Of a stretch of DNA of 21,210 nt, positions 1 to 6,171 are shown one piece after another; the first letter of the stretch is position 1, and each line of letters opens with the position of its first letter. This DNA comes from CAYGZM01 sp964354365. GTDB lineage: Bacteria > Planctomycetota > Phycisphaerae > Sedimentisphaerales > Anaerobacaceae. The notes beneath the pieces were generated by a model. It was not told the origin of the DNA. It did not search any database and saw nothing but the letters and a program-made list of their open reading frames with translations. A program made the position numbers and the translations under genes. The DNA lies in NCBI GenBank assembly GCA_964354365.1, contig CAYGZM010000061.1, positions 1 through 21,210 on the forward strand, given 5' to 3'.

Positions 1-744
1 AACGAAATTACCAAAGACCCTCTGAATACCGGATTAGAGTTATACCTCAAAGCCAGGAACAATCATCACCTCAAGTTCTGTCTGTTGGTTGCCAACCATG
101 CGGGCTTTGAAATAAAAGGCACAGCCGACTGGAAGCAGGCCGCTGACCTCTGGGTGCCCTATCTGACCCACAAGCAACACATCCGCATCAACGGCAAACC
201 TTTGATTATCATTTTCAGCCCGCAGGGTGGTGATAAGGCCGGATTTGAATACCTGCAGGTTGCGGCCCGAGAAGCCGGATTGCCGGGCGTGGCCATCGCT
301 GCCTGTAATGCAGGCGATCCCAACGTCGGCTATACCCACCGCACGCACTACAACATAATCCCCGGCTACGCCTCAGGCTCTGAAGAGCACGCTTATGCTG
401 AGCTGGTTGCCGCCCATCAGCAGCAGTGGCACGGCTCTGCCCAGCAGCCGTATATACCTACGATAACCTCCGGTTGGGATAAGCGGCCCTGGGAAGGTGT
501 TGACGGCCTGAGACAGGCCGAAGGTTGGTACTACCCTGATCGCACGCCCTCGCAGTTTGCGGCCTTCCTGGAATCAGCCACCCAATGGATGGATCAGCAT
601 CCCGACCAGACTACCACCGAGCGAATAGTGCTGGTCTATGCCTGGAATGAATTCGGCGAAGGTGGGTACATTGCACCGACCAAAGCCGACCCTGATGGCA
701 CCTACCTCAAGGCCCTAAAGTCGGCTGTAATGCAGCAGCAGTAA
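1..744 (+). CDS. WbsX/GH99-like glycan enzyme, 5' truncated by window edge
   Basis: The reading frame is open from base 1 and ends at TAA 742-744, giving the last 247 residues; the true start lies upstream of the window. The fold suggested is the GH99-like TIM barrel called the WbsX glycosyltransferase/hydrolase domain, known from O-antigen and polysaccharide loci and from planctomycete sugar-use loci. Visible support: the early strand KFCLLVANHA, the stretch GKPLIIIFSPQGG, the central TITSGWDKRPW, and near the end the family hallmark LVYAWNEFGEGGYIAPT (about codons 212-228) followed by YLKALKSAV at the usual distance from the C-terminus. The exact substrate cannot be told. Nothing downstream on the same strand is close, so it probably ends its transcription unit here. 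The family call is fairly secure; whether it acts as hydrolase or transferase is not. Confidence 0.8.
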   Translation, partial: NEITKDPLNTGLELYLKARNNHHLKFCLLVANHAGFEIKGTADWKQAADLWVPYLTHKQHIRINGKPLIIIFSPQGGDKAGFEYLQVAAREAGLPGVAIAACNAGDPNVGYTHRTHYNIIPGYASGSEEHAYAELVAAHQQQWHGSAQQPYIPTITSGWDKRPWEGVDGLRQAEGWYYPDRTPSQFAAFLESATQWMDQHPDQTTTERIVLVYAWNEFGEGGYIAPTKADPDGTYLKALKSAVMQQQ

Positions 745-813
745 GAAATTCCAGTTCGACAGGGTCACATACGGAATAAAGGTAGGAAGGGTAGGGGGCT
801 GAGTTGACACGTA

Positions 814-841
814 AGCACCCAGCTTGATGGTGGGGCTTTCC
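814..841 (+). terminator. weak hairpin possibly ending the WbsX-like gene
   Basis: About 70 bases after the stop at 744, AGCACCC (814-820) can pair with GGGGCT (832-837) with one bulged base and an 11-base loop. It is followed by the pyrimidine-rich TTCCTATTCT. The stem is short and the T-run is interrupted, so this is only a candidate terminator. Confidence 0.25.
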
Positions 842-879
842 TATTCTCTATTGACTTTGAGATTATGTATTCACTGTCC

Positions 880-923
880 ATATGGGAACCAGTTGTACCG
901 GTCGACAATTACCACGAGCCAGT
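880..923. repeat. diverged 44-bp direct repeat, copy A
   Basis: Begins ATATGGGAACC and contains AATTACCAC. It aligns without gaps to 1075-1118 at 31 of 44 positions. Its first part also matches the 3' end of the ATPase gene: TCCATATGGGAACCAG (877-892) against TCCATATGGGTTCCAG (1257-1272), 14 of 16. Confidence 0.5.
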
Positions 924-971
924 AGTAACGAAGAATCTGCATATACCCCCTGATGCCTGATGCATTGCCAC

Positions 972-1002
972 GCCTAAACTCCACCCTACGCATTAACTCA
1001 GG
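972..1002 (+). repeat. bipartite AACTCC repeat, copy 1
   Basis: Two AACTC cores (977 and 995) lie 18 bases apart in the same orientation, the spacing also found at 1216-1246 and 2335-2365. Over 31 bases it matches those copies at 20 and 21 positions. It may bind the neighbouring Orc1/Cdc6-like ATPase or another regulator; this is inferred from position only. Confidence 0.55.
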
Positions 1003-1005
1003 GTG

Positions 1006-1021
1006 TAGTATATGTGGAGTT
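1006..1021 (-). repeat. AACTCCACATATACTA element, inverted
   Basis: Read on the minus strand this is AACTCCACATATACTA, identical at 15 of 16 bases to 1171-1186 on the plus strand. It overlaps the right arm of the 10-bp inverted repeat with 975-984. Confidence 0.6.
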
Positions 1022-1040
1022 TACACGCTCAGGCTCTTCT

Positions 1041-1078
1041 ATTTATCTACCTATCTTATCTTTAATTATTTTCTATAT
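1041..1078. other. AT-rich tract (candidate DNA unwinding element)
   Basis: Only 6 of 38 bases are G or C, and the core TTTAATTATT has none, in a window that is otherwise over half GC. It lies between the repeats at 972-1021 and those at 1171-1246, the usual place of an unwinding element in an initiator-dependent origin. Confidence 0.4.
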
Positions 1079-1118
1079 GGAAACCTAAGGTGCCGGAAGT
1101 GAATTACCACTGCCCAGT
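1075..1118. repeat. diverged 44-bp direct repeat, copy B
   Basis: Begins ATATGGAAACC and contains AATTACCAC and CCCAGT. It is 195 bases downstream of copy A and 31 of 44 bases are identical without gaps. Its role is unknown. Confidence 0.5.
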
Positions 1119-1170
1119 GACAACACAAAATGAACACACATCCTTTTTGCTCCAGCAGCTTTAGCGCATT

Positions 1171-1186
1171 AACTCCGCATATACTA
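1171..1186 (+). repeat. AACTCCGCATATACTA element, direct
   Basis: AACTCCGCATATACTA, preceded by GCATT. It matches the inverted copy at 1006-1021 at 15 of 16 bases. Unlike the bipartite copies it has no second AACTC core 18 bases downstream. Confidence 0.6.
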
Positions 1187-1215
1187 TAGAAGAACCAGAT
1201 TGTCCTGGTACCAGC

Positions 1216-1246
1216 GTATCAACTCCGCACGCAGCATTAACTGCCG
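1216..1246 (+). repeat. bipartite AACTCC repeat, copy 2 (at ATPase 3' end)
   Basis: GTATCAACTCCGCAC followed by CATTAACTGCCG; the cores are 18 bases apart. It overlaps the stop codon of the ATPase gene (1237-1239). It matches the copy at the other end of that gene (2335-2365) at 24 of 31 positions without gaps. Confidence 0.65.
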
Positions 1247-2328
1247 AAGCGCAGTATCCATATGGGTTCCAGAACAGATTCATCAAAGGTGGGTACCACC
1301 CGGTTAGCGTATGTCATGCCCACTTTTGTTGCTATCAGCGCCACAAGTCCCATGCTTTGCAAGTAGCTCAAGTTAGAGTAGAAATGAACATAGCTGAAGG
1401 CTTTCTCATTCTGAGCCAGAGATACCCTGTAGTACTTCTGGTATATCTGCTTGGCAAAGCCAGACTTACTGGTAACTATAGCGCGGAGAATCATCAGAAG
1501 CGCATCTGACAAATTATTGATCATCTCCACAACGATATCCTGCCTGGCCTGTTCAAAGCACACTTCGATATCCTGGTCTGGCTCCGTTACCACGTAAAAC
1601 AAGGTCTTTATGGCCACCCTGGCGTCAGAGTTCGTTCTTTTGGCAGTCAGAGCTGCTATCTGGGCCAATGTTCCTTCCTCCCAGCCATACAGCCCTTCCT
1701 TCGCTCTATCCCGGAGAATATCCTGAAGCTGTTGGGCATCATAATTCTTGAAGTACACTACCCTGGGCTGCAGACTGCTTTTGGTGGAGTCATCCAGCTC
1801 ATAGAGTACGCGGTGGTTGTTGGAGAGCATAATAACCATATATGGATTGCTGCTGCGGCTCAAGAAATACAGGATATCTCTTCTCTTGTCCTTTGGACTC
1901 ATCAGGTCAACCTCATCCAACAGAACGATCGTCTTGCCCTGGTACTTCTGACAGAACCGGTTGTAGAGTTCGCTGAGGCTGGCGCCCCTGGCCTGCACTC
2001 CCAGGAAATGCGCGAAAATCTTAAAGCTGGTATTATGTTCTCGGCAGTTGGCGTAGATCACCACGAGTCTGGTTTCACTGTTCATAATCCTCTGAAGATA
2101 TCTCAGAGTGAGGGTCTTACCCGAACCCTTACTGCCCAAAACCGCTTGGTGGGTGGGAATACCGCTCATATCAAAGCGAAGCATTTCCTTGATAAGATGC
2201 TTGCATTCCTCTCTCATAAGGGGCTCATGTGGAATGTAATTGAAATCGAACACCGAAAAGTCTTTGACCTGGTTTGACCTCGTGAAGTTCTTGTTCATCT
2301 CCTGGTGCAAAAAGGGCACAGCTGTCAT
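1237..2328 (-). CDS. cdc6: Orc1/Cdc6-type AAA+ ATPase (replication-initiator-like)
   Basis: A 363-residue protein with the layout of archaeal Orc1/Cdc6: an N-terminal lead into HEPLMREE, Walker A GSKGSGKT (65-72), Walker B TIVLLDEVDLM (133-143), sensor 1 MLSNN (167-171), the family stretch SSLQPRVVYFKNYDAQQL (about 184-201) followed by DILRDRA, sensor 2 with NSDARVAIKTLF (233-244), and a C-terminal region (about 268-360) of winged-helix character, with FSYVHFYSNLSYLQSMGLVA as the likely helix-turn-helix. Length is near the family norm of about 370-410. In archaea these proteins bind origin repeats and load the MCM helicase; no MCM gene is visible here. The ATG at 2328 lacks a clear ribosome site but overlaps a 14-codon leader ORF; a second ATG (2298) is possible. 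Bacterial chromosomes normally start replication with DnaA, so this is foreign or element-borne. TniB/ExeA-type ATPases were considered, but the sensor-2 and winged-helix pattern favours Orc1/Cdc6. Confidence 0.75.
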   Translation of the reverse strand: MTAVPFLHQEMNKNFTRSNQVKDFSVFDFNYIPHEPLMREECKHLIKEMLRFDMSGIPTHQAVLGSKGSGKTLTLRYLQRIMNSETRLVVIYANCREHNTSFKIFAHFLGVQARGASLSELYNRFCQKYQGKTIVLLDEVDLMSPKDKRRDILYFLSRSSNPYMVIMLSNNHRVLYELDDSTKSSLQPRVVYFKNYDAQQLQDILRDRAKEGLYGWEEGTLAQIAALTAKRTNSDARVAIKTLFYVVTEPDQDIEVCFEQARQDIVVEMINNLSDALLMILRAIVTSKSGFAKQIYQKYYRVSLAQNEKAFSYVHFYSNLSYLQSMGLVALIATKVGMTYANRVVPTFDESVLEPIWILRFGS

Positions 2329-2369
2329 CTTACCGTATTAACTCCACACCCATTATTAACTGAGGTCAT
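2325..2369 (-). CDS. possible 14-codon leader ORF overlapping the ATPase start
   Basis: ATG at 2369-2367 follows AAGGA by a normal spacing of about 6 bases and encodes MTSVNNGCGVNTVR. Its TGA (2327-2325) overlaps the ATPase start in an ATGA junction, an arrangement typical of translational coupling. The ATPase start itself has no good ribosome site, which fits. The ORF covers the whole bipartite repeat 2335-2365, so a protein bound there would sit on it. It is very short and could be chance. Confidence 0.3.
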   Translation of the reverse strand: MTSVNNGCGVNTVR

Positions 2370-2552
2370 ATTTAATCCTTTTGGACTCCTATCGAGTGAC
2401 AAATCATTCGCCTGAATTCGTCGCAGATATTCATCGCCGCATCCAGATTCTGCTTCTCAAGCCTCAGACAATAAAGCCCGCGTGGTTTTGGCCGACCGCA
2501 TAGCCTACCCAAAACGAAACAATTAAATACAAGTGCCCCTATTGGGTCTCGT
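2329..2552. other. divergent intergenic region between ATPase and membrane-protein genes
   Basis: These 224 bases hold the bipartite repeat 2335-2365, the leader ORF and outward signals for both genes. Two AT-rich boxes stand out. CGAAACAATTAAATAC (2515-2530) ends 22 bases before the plus-strand ATG, and AAAAGGATTAAATATG lies on the minus strand (2382-2367). On the minus strand an ORF tail ending at 2372 reads like real protein (LEKQNLDAAMNICDEFRR, then about 11 more residues) and may be a small gene of up to 46 codons from a TTG, or a gene remnant. It has no clear ribosome site. Confidence 0.35.
2335..2365 (+). repeat. bipartite AACTCC repeat, copy 3 (at ATPase 5' end)
   Basis: GTATTAACTCCACAC followed by TTATTAACTGAGG, cores 18 bases apart. 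It lies 7 bases upstream of the ATPase start, where a bound protein would control that gene. With copy 2 it brackets the gene as a 31-bp direct repeat. Confidence 0.65.
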
Positions 2553-3638
2553 ATGAGCACCGAAAACCCTTTTGAGAACCCTATCTTGTATGACTTATTT
2601 GAAACAATTCTGCCGGACTTCGTTCTGGCCTTTGCGTTCTTTACGTCAGTCATATACGCAGTTGTTGTCAAACGCTTCGAGCGCCAGCGGCCTGCAATAA
2701 TGACATCAGCCTCTATGGGCCTGGCTCTTTCAATTGGCCTTATCTGGTGGGAGCAATCGACCGGCCTATCAACTCGAGACCTTGGCCCGATAGCTGTTGG
2801 ATTCGCTGTAACCATTCTTGCATTCGTGATGTACCAGGCTATCAAGCAGGTAGGAGACTCGTGGGCAGCGGTGTGCATCTCATTGGGTGTGACGATACTC
2901 ATTGCGAGCCTCTTGGAGCCGGACATCCCTGTAAAAGCTGAGGTCATACAGACAGCTGCAACCGTAGCCCTGGTAGTTGGGATCCTATTCTTTCTCTCGA
3001 AGACCCATGACCAGCCCGCATATCTACATCCCAGTCGGCCCAACAGGAGTGATATCCGCCATGACATGAGCGACCTCTACCAAGGCCAGTGGGTGTCGGA
3101 TCGTCTGACTGGCAAATTAGACAAGGTTCGCCGCGAGGCAACAACACTACCCCAGCGGCCAGAGAGAACTACAGATGTACTCGTTCAACTCAAGCGGATG
3201 CTGCCTGCTGAGGGCTGGCTTACAGATAGGATGGCTCGACTGAGGGCAAAAGCTCACCGAATACGAAATGGCCATATAGCCAAGCTTGAAGAGACCCGGT
3301 TTGTTTTCTCAAGACTTCCTGCCTCTACAAAGAAGCAGGCCGCTGCTGAGCTTATGGCCGGCTACAATCAGCTTTCAGGGATTGATAGTCGCTTGGAGCG
3401 GCTTGACAAGGCCGTTACCGAAATTGAGCTACGAATACGCAATCTGACTGCTGCAGCCCAACGATATGCCCGGCGTGGTGAACACAAAAAGCTGTACGAG
3501 ACGCTCAAAACAGCCGAGAGGCTCCAGTACCACAACAGTAAGCTCATCAGGACCATCGAACGTACCGAGGCGAGCCTTTCTGCTGTTGCCAAGAAAGTCG
3601 CAGACGAGGTGAAACAAATTGAAAAGCGAAACGGATGA
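2553..3638 (+). CDS. five-helix membrane protein with C-terminal coiled coil, unrecognised
   Basis: A 361-residue protein I do not recognise. The N-terminal half has about five hydrophobic helices (residues 17-39, 48-66, 75-97, 104-122, 130-149) with short linkers, including the striking ALSIGLIWWEQSTGL. The C-terminal half (about 170-361) is soluble, rich in charged residues and Ala/Leu, and predicted helical or coiled coil over about 225-361, with the heptad-like stretch SGIDSRLERLDKAVTEIELR. Because both ends flank an odd number of helices, N- and C-termini should be on opposite faces; the basic loops suggest the coiled coil is cytoplasmic. No clear ribosome site precedes the ATG, so it may be leaderless. 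Its last 20 bases overlap the next gene, so the two products probably act together. It is transcribed divergently from the Orc1/Cdc6-like gene across the shared repeat. Confidence 0.7.
   Translation: MSTENPFENPILYDLFETILPDFVLAFAFFTSVIYAVVVKRFERQRPAIMTSASMGLALSIGLIWWEQSTGLSTRDLGPIAVGFAVTILAFVMYQAIKQVGDSWAAVCISLGVTILIASLLEPDIPVKAEVIQTAATVALVVGILFFLSKTHDQPAYLHPSRPNRSDIRHDMSDLYQGQWVSDRLTGKLDKVRREATTLPQRPERTTDVLVQLKRMLPAEGWLTDRMARLRAKAHRIRNGHIAKLEETRFVFSRLPASTKKQAAAELMAGYNQLSGIDSRLERLDKAVTEIELRIRNLTAAAQRYARRGEHKKLYETLKTAERLQYHNSKLIRTIERTEASLSAVAKKVADEVKQIEKRNG
3606..3612 (+). promoter_or_regulatory. ribosome site fixing a TTG start inside the upstream gene
   Basis: GAGGTGA lies 6 bases before TTG 3619-3621, still inside the coding end of the membrane-protein gene. 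No ATG with similar support exists nearby, so TTG is the best start for the next gene and the overlap is 20 bases. Confidence 0.6.
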
Positions 3639-4020
3639 ACTCGAAGATGTGCTGGCGGACCTTGACCCGCCGTATGAGTCGATGGAAGAACTCAAGATCG
3701 GACGCTTGTTAGACCAGTATGGGATACCGTTTTTCTATAAACAGCCGATGGTCATCTACAATGAAGGCAAGAACGAGATATGGAAGCCGTCTTTCACGTT
3801 GTACCCATATGGCGGCATTGTTATAGACTACGTGCCAGGCCCCAGAGAAAACCAAGAAGATGAGCTTCTGCAAAAAGAGCAGATATACCGCTATAATCAA
3901 ATCCCGGTGGTACTATTGGGTCCCAAGGATCTGATGCAGCCCAAGTGGGAGGAAGTCCTGTACGAGCGGCTCGAGCGGATGCACCCGCGCCATCTCGAAC
4001 CAGCCGACTACCAGTTGTGA
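3619..4020 (+). CDS. small protein resembling a degraded PD-(D/E)XK nuclease fold
   Basis: A 133-residue acidic protein from TTG 3619 with a strong ribosome site. The order of elements recalls small PD-(D/E)XK nucleases of the RecB/Vsr/DUF559 sort: helix EELKIGRLLDQYGIPFFYKQP (24-43, where these families have the conserved Glu and 'gi.y..q'), strand with IWKPSFTLY (54-62, where active enzymes have R/K-PDF), strand GGIVIDYV (65-72, where a catalytic Glu/Asp-X-Lys is expected), then helix KEQIYRYNQ and strand PVVLLGPKDL (86-105). PDF is replaced by PSF and no E-X-K follows, so the catalytic metal site looks lost. The fold call is inference from pattern and the protein may be non-catalytic. It is translationally coupled to the membrane protein upstream and converges on the next gene with 42 bases between them. 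Confidence 0.65.
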   Translation: MKSETDELEDVLADLDPPYESMEELKIGRLLDQYGIPFFYKQPMVIYNEGKNEIWKPSFTLYPYGGIVIDYVPGPRENQEDELLQKEQIYRYNQIPVVLLGPKDLMQPKWEEVLYERLERMHPRHLEPADYQL

Positions 4021-4062
4021 TCTGAGGTCCAATAGGACTGATACGGCAAGGATATCGAGATC

Positions 4063-5826
4063 TCACGGGCCAAAAACCGCAATCTCTGCCAGCCCGATAT
4101 TCAGTGTCTCCGGTTTGACTGAGTTGACAACGAACATGAGCCAAGTCACTTCTTTGGCAGGGAAAGATATCTCCTTGGCTGCAGATGCGTCGTCCGGCAG
4201 TTCGCCTACATTCAAGGTTGCCCCATCGCTGAAGACAAGTAAGCCAGATGTAACCTGATCGGCATGTGTATTGGGCCTGTCAAACAACCAAACGCGGTCG
4301 ACCCTCTGTGGACTATCCCACCTCAGCCGCACCAGGGCAGAGGCCTTCTCCCCATCTGAAGCCCACTCGGCCGCAGTGTCTTCCGGATAGCCCCTAACCA
4401 CCCCATCGATAACACCCTCGGCCTTGTATCCACCGTGGGTCGAACTTACGGTCACCCTTGCCTTTTGAGCCACATTCTTGTCGCTCTTCAGTGGGTCTTC
4501 CTCCTGCTGTGACTGGAGTTTCATCTGCCAATCACGATACGTTTGGGGATTTAGCAGTTTCACCTCCTGGAGAACAAGGCCGTATCTGCTGCCAGGTGGA
4601 TTAGCCTTGAAGTACACGTTGTTCCAACCCTGGCTGAAATTGCCGGAGTAACACAGCCAAAGGGTATGGCCATCCTTGCTGATGAACTTGGAAGGGAAGT
4701 TCAAGAAGTACCCCTGCGCGCCAAATTCCTTCATATACGCCACCAGCCGCCAAGGCCCCGTCAGCATGTCCGCTTCGAGGATATACGAGTTCATCTTGGC
4801 CACTGTCGGCCAGCCATCAGTTACGCACATCAGGTATCTCTTGAGCGGGGCATTGTAGGTGATCGTCACGCACCCCATGTTGTTATTCCAGTCCAGCAGC
4901 GGCTTGGTATCCTCAAAATCATACGACCAGAGAGGATTTCCGCTTTCCTCACAGCCGGCAAAGTACTCATACTTGGACTCATCGTTGATATTCTGGATAG
5001 TCGGTACCACCCTCGCCAGATAAACCTGATCCCCGGAGATCCAACTGAGGTTTGCGTAACGCGGCTTTGGGTCGTTCTCTTCGGCGCCGTATGCAACCAG
5101 ATAAGCCTTACCATCTGGAGAATGCTCCATATTCTTCCCAAAGTCCACGAACTTGGGCGATCCAATCTTTACCGGCCCCATAAACTTGGCCGGTTCTGGG
5201 AAGAGAGGTTTAGCCGGAGTATGAGGCGTATCTGTCCACGTCTTTCCATAATTGGTGGAAGTACGGAAACCGGGTATCGGACCCAATACAGGCCAGTTCC
5301 ACGTCATGCCATCATACTCAACGCTCCCTGAAGGCCCCAAACAGTAGGTACCGTAATACCACACGCCGTTATGAACAAGGCTACCACATGGATAGCGGCC
5401 CTCATACGGATGCGGATCGCCCTTGATCAGGCCCAGCGCTTTTATTCTGAGATTCAATGGATCATCCCCCACCATGACCGCTTGCCCAGTCGTGGCGTTG
5501 CGTCCCCCAGAACTCGATTCTACGCCGTCGGTCTGGCCATCGGTCCACGGAGAGTACAGATTGCCGTCAGAGGCCCACGAAGGGTACCACGTATCCGCCA
5601 CTCGGTAGTCGCTATGTACGCCTGTGAATAGTATCGCAACCAATTCCTCTGACTGCTTGAATGGGATATCACCTGGCGGCTCCGAAGCCCAAATGAACGG
5701 TCCGGATTTCGGCTGGTACGGGACAATCCTTTCCTCAGCCCAGACTGCATTTGTGGAAATCAGTACCAGCAAGCATATAAGCAATAACAAACCTGCTGGA
5801 AGCCTCAGTTCTCGTGTCGTTTTCAT
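4063..5826 (-). CDS. secreted DUF4185-like protein with discoidin-like (DUF7402-type) C-terminus
   Basis: 587 residues from ATG 5826, chosen because AGGAG (5 bases upstream) fits it. An in-frame GTG two codons earlier overlaps that ribosome site. An N-terminal signal peptide (basic start, then LPAGLLLLICLLVLISTNAVWA) sends it out of the cytoplasm. The main part (about 45-430) is rich in strands and carries a pattern typical of DUF4185-like beta-propeller proteins: QVYLARVVP, KYEYFAGCEESGNPLWS, a 'NAPLKRYLMCVTDGW' strand, LTGPWRLV and FPSKFISKDGHTLWLCYSGN. The last 145 residues match the discoidin-like fold now called DUF7402: ARVTVSSTHGG, then VIDGVVRGYP, EWASDGE, LRWDSPQRVDRVWLFDRPN, LVFSDGATLNVGELPDD and a closing GLAEIAVF. 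Such proteins are common in planctomycete carbohydrate-use loci; binding or cleavage of glycans is likely, but no catalytic pair can be named. Confidence 0.7.
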   Translation of the reverse strand: MKTTRELRLPAGLLLLICLLVLISTNAVWAEERIVPYQPKSGPFIWASEPPGDIPFKQSEELVAILFTGVHSDYRVADTWYPSWASDGNLYSPWTDGQTDGVESSSGGRNATTGQAVMVGDDPLNLRIKALGLIKGDPHPYEGRYPCGSLVHNGVWYYGTYCLGPSGSVEYDGMTWNWPVLGPIPGFRTSTNYGKTWTDTPHTPAKPLFPEPAKFMGPVKIGSPKFVDFGKNMEHSPDGKAYLVAYGAEENDPKPRYANLSWISGDQVYLARVVPTIQNINDESKYEYFAGCEESGNPLWSYDFEDTKPLLDWNNNMGCVTITYNAPLKRYLMCVTDGWPTVAKMNSYILEADMLTGPWRLVAYMKEFGAQGYFLNFPSKFISKDGHTLWLCYSGNFSQGWNNVYFKANPPGSRYGLVLQEVKLLNPQTYRDWQMKLQSQQEEDPLKSDKNVAQKARVTVSSTHGGYKAEGVIDGVVRGYPEDTAAEWASDGEKASALVRLRWDSPQRVDRVWLFDRPNTHADQVTSGLLVFSDGATLNVGELPDDASAAKEISFPAKEVTWLMFVVNSVKPETLNIGLAEIAVFGP

Positions 5827-6171
5827 TTTCACTCCTGAGATAAGTAAATGTTCCGAGACTCATGCGAATAAGCACTGACGCGATCAGCCACTATTCTAAT
5901 GGCCCAGGAGATTCACGCAACAGCGTTGCCCATCCGCCGCTCCTACGATAAGTCGAGCCAGGTGTGCTTGTCAAGCGGCGATGGGACCGTGGGGCTGCGG
6001 CTGAATTCGGTGCGAAATCCGTTTCAGAAGATGGCACGTGTGGGACAGGGGGGCAGGGCAGAGGCGGTGTGAACAGTCTTTGGCTCCTGAATATGAAAGG
6101 AGCGGAGGTCTGTGCCTGAAATGCCGGCAGACTTCCCACGTGTTTAGACAGCTGGAGCCATGTAGCAGAAA
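5827..6171. other. intergenic region between transposase and DUF4185-like gene
   Basis: 345 bases without a supported gene. It should hold the promoter of the DUF4185-like gene (which reads away to the left) and one end of the insertion sequence, but neither a clear -35/-10 pair nor a terminal inverted repeat could be fixed by eye. A short hairpin GCAAC-agc-GTTGC is present near 5920. Confidence 0.4.

Larger units (their letters stand above)
745..1236. other. gene-free, origin-like intergenic region next to Orc1/Cdc6-like gene
   Basis: No convincing coding region lies in these 492 bases. They hold several AACTCC-centred repeats in both orientations, a 10-bp perfect inverted repeat TAAACTCCAC (975-984) / GTGGAGTTTA (1014-1023), an inner stem CACCCT (982-987) / AGGGTG (1000-1005), an 84% AT tract (1041-1078), the perfect palindrome CTGGTACCAG (1205-1214) and two diverged copies of a 44-bp element. 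A weak additional repeat in reverse orientation, GTGTCAACTCAG, is at 799-810. Repeats, AT-rich tract and a neighbouring initiator-type ATPase are the usual ingredients of a replication origin of the archaeal or plasmid kind. Calling it an origin is inference from this arrangement. Confidence 0.45.

Noticed and set aside
1732..2277. 181-codon open frame on the plus strand inside the ATPase gene
   Set aside because: It is antisense to the Walker motif region of the ATPase, whose motifs are clearly real.
2372..3067. 231-codon open frame on the minus strand opposite the membrane-protein gene
   Set aside because: Most of it is antisense to a well-formed membrane protein and has an unlikely Arg/Thr/Ser-rich composition. 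Only its last part (2372-2510), outside the opposite gene, looks protein-like and is mentioned under the intergenic region.
5891..6139. 82-codon open frame on the minus strand between transposase and DUF4185-like gene
   Set aside because: Pro/Ser/Arg-rich composition, no ribosome site and no known motif.
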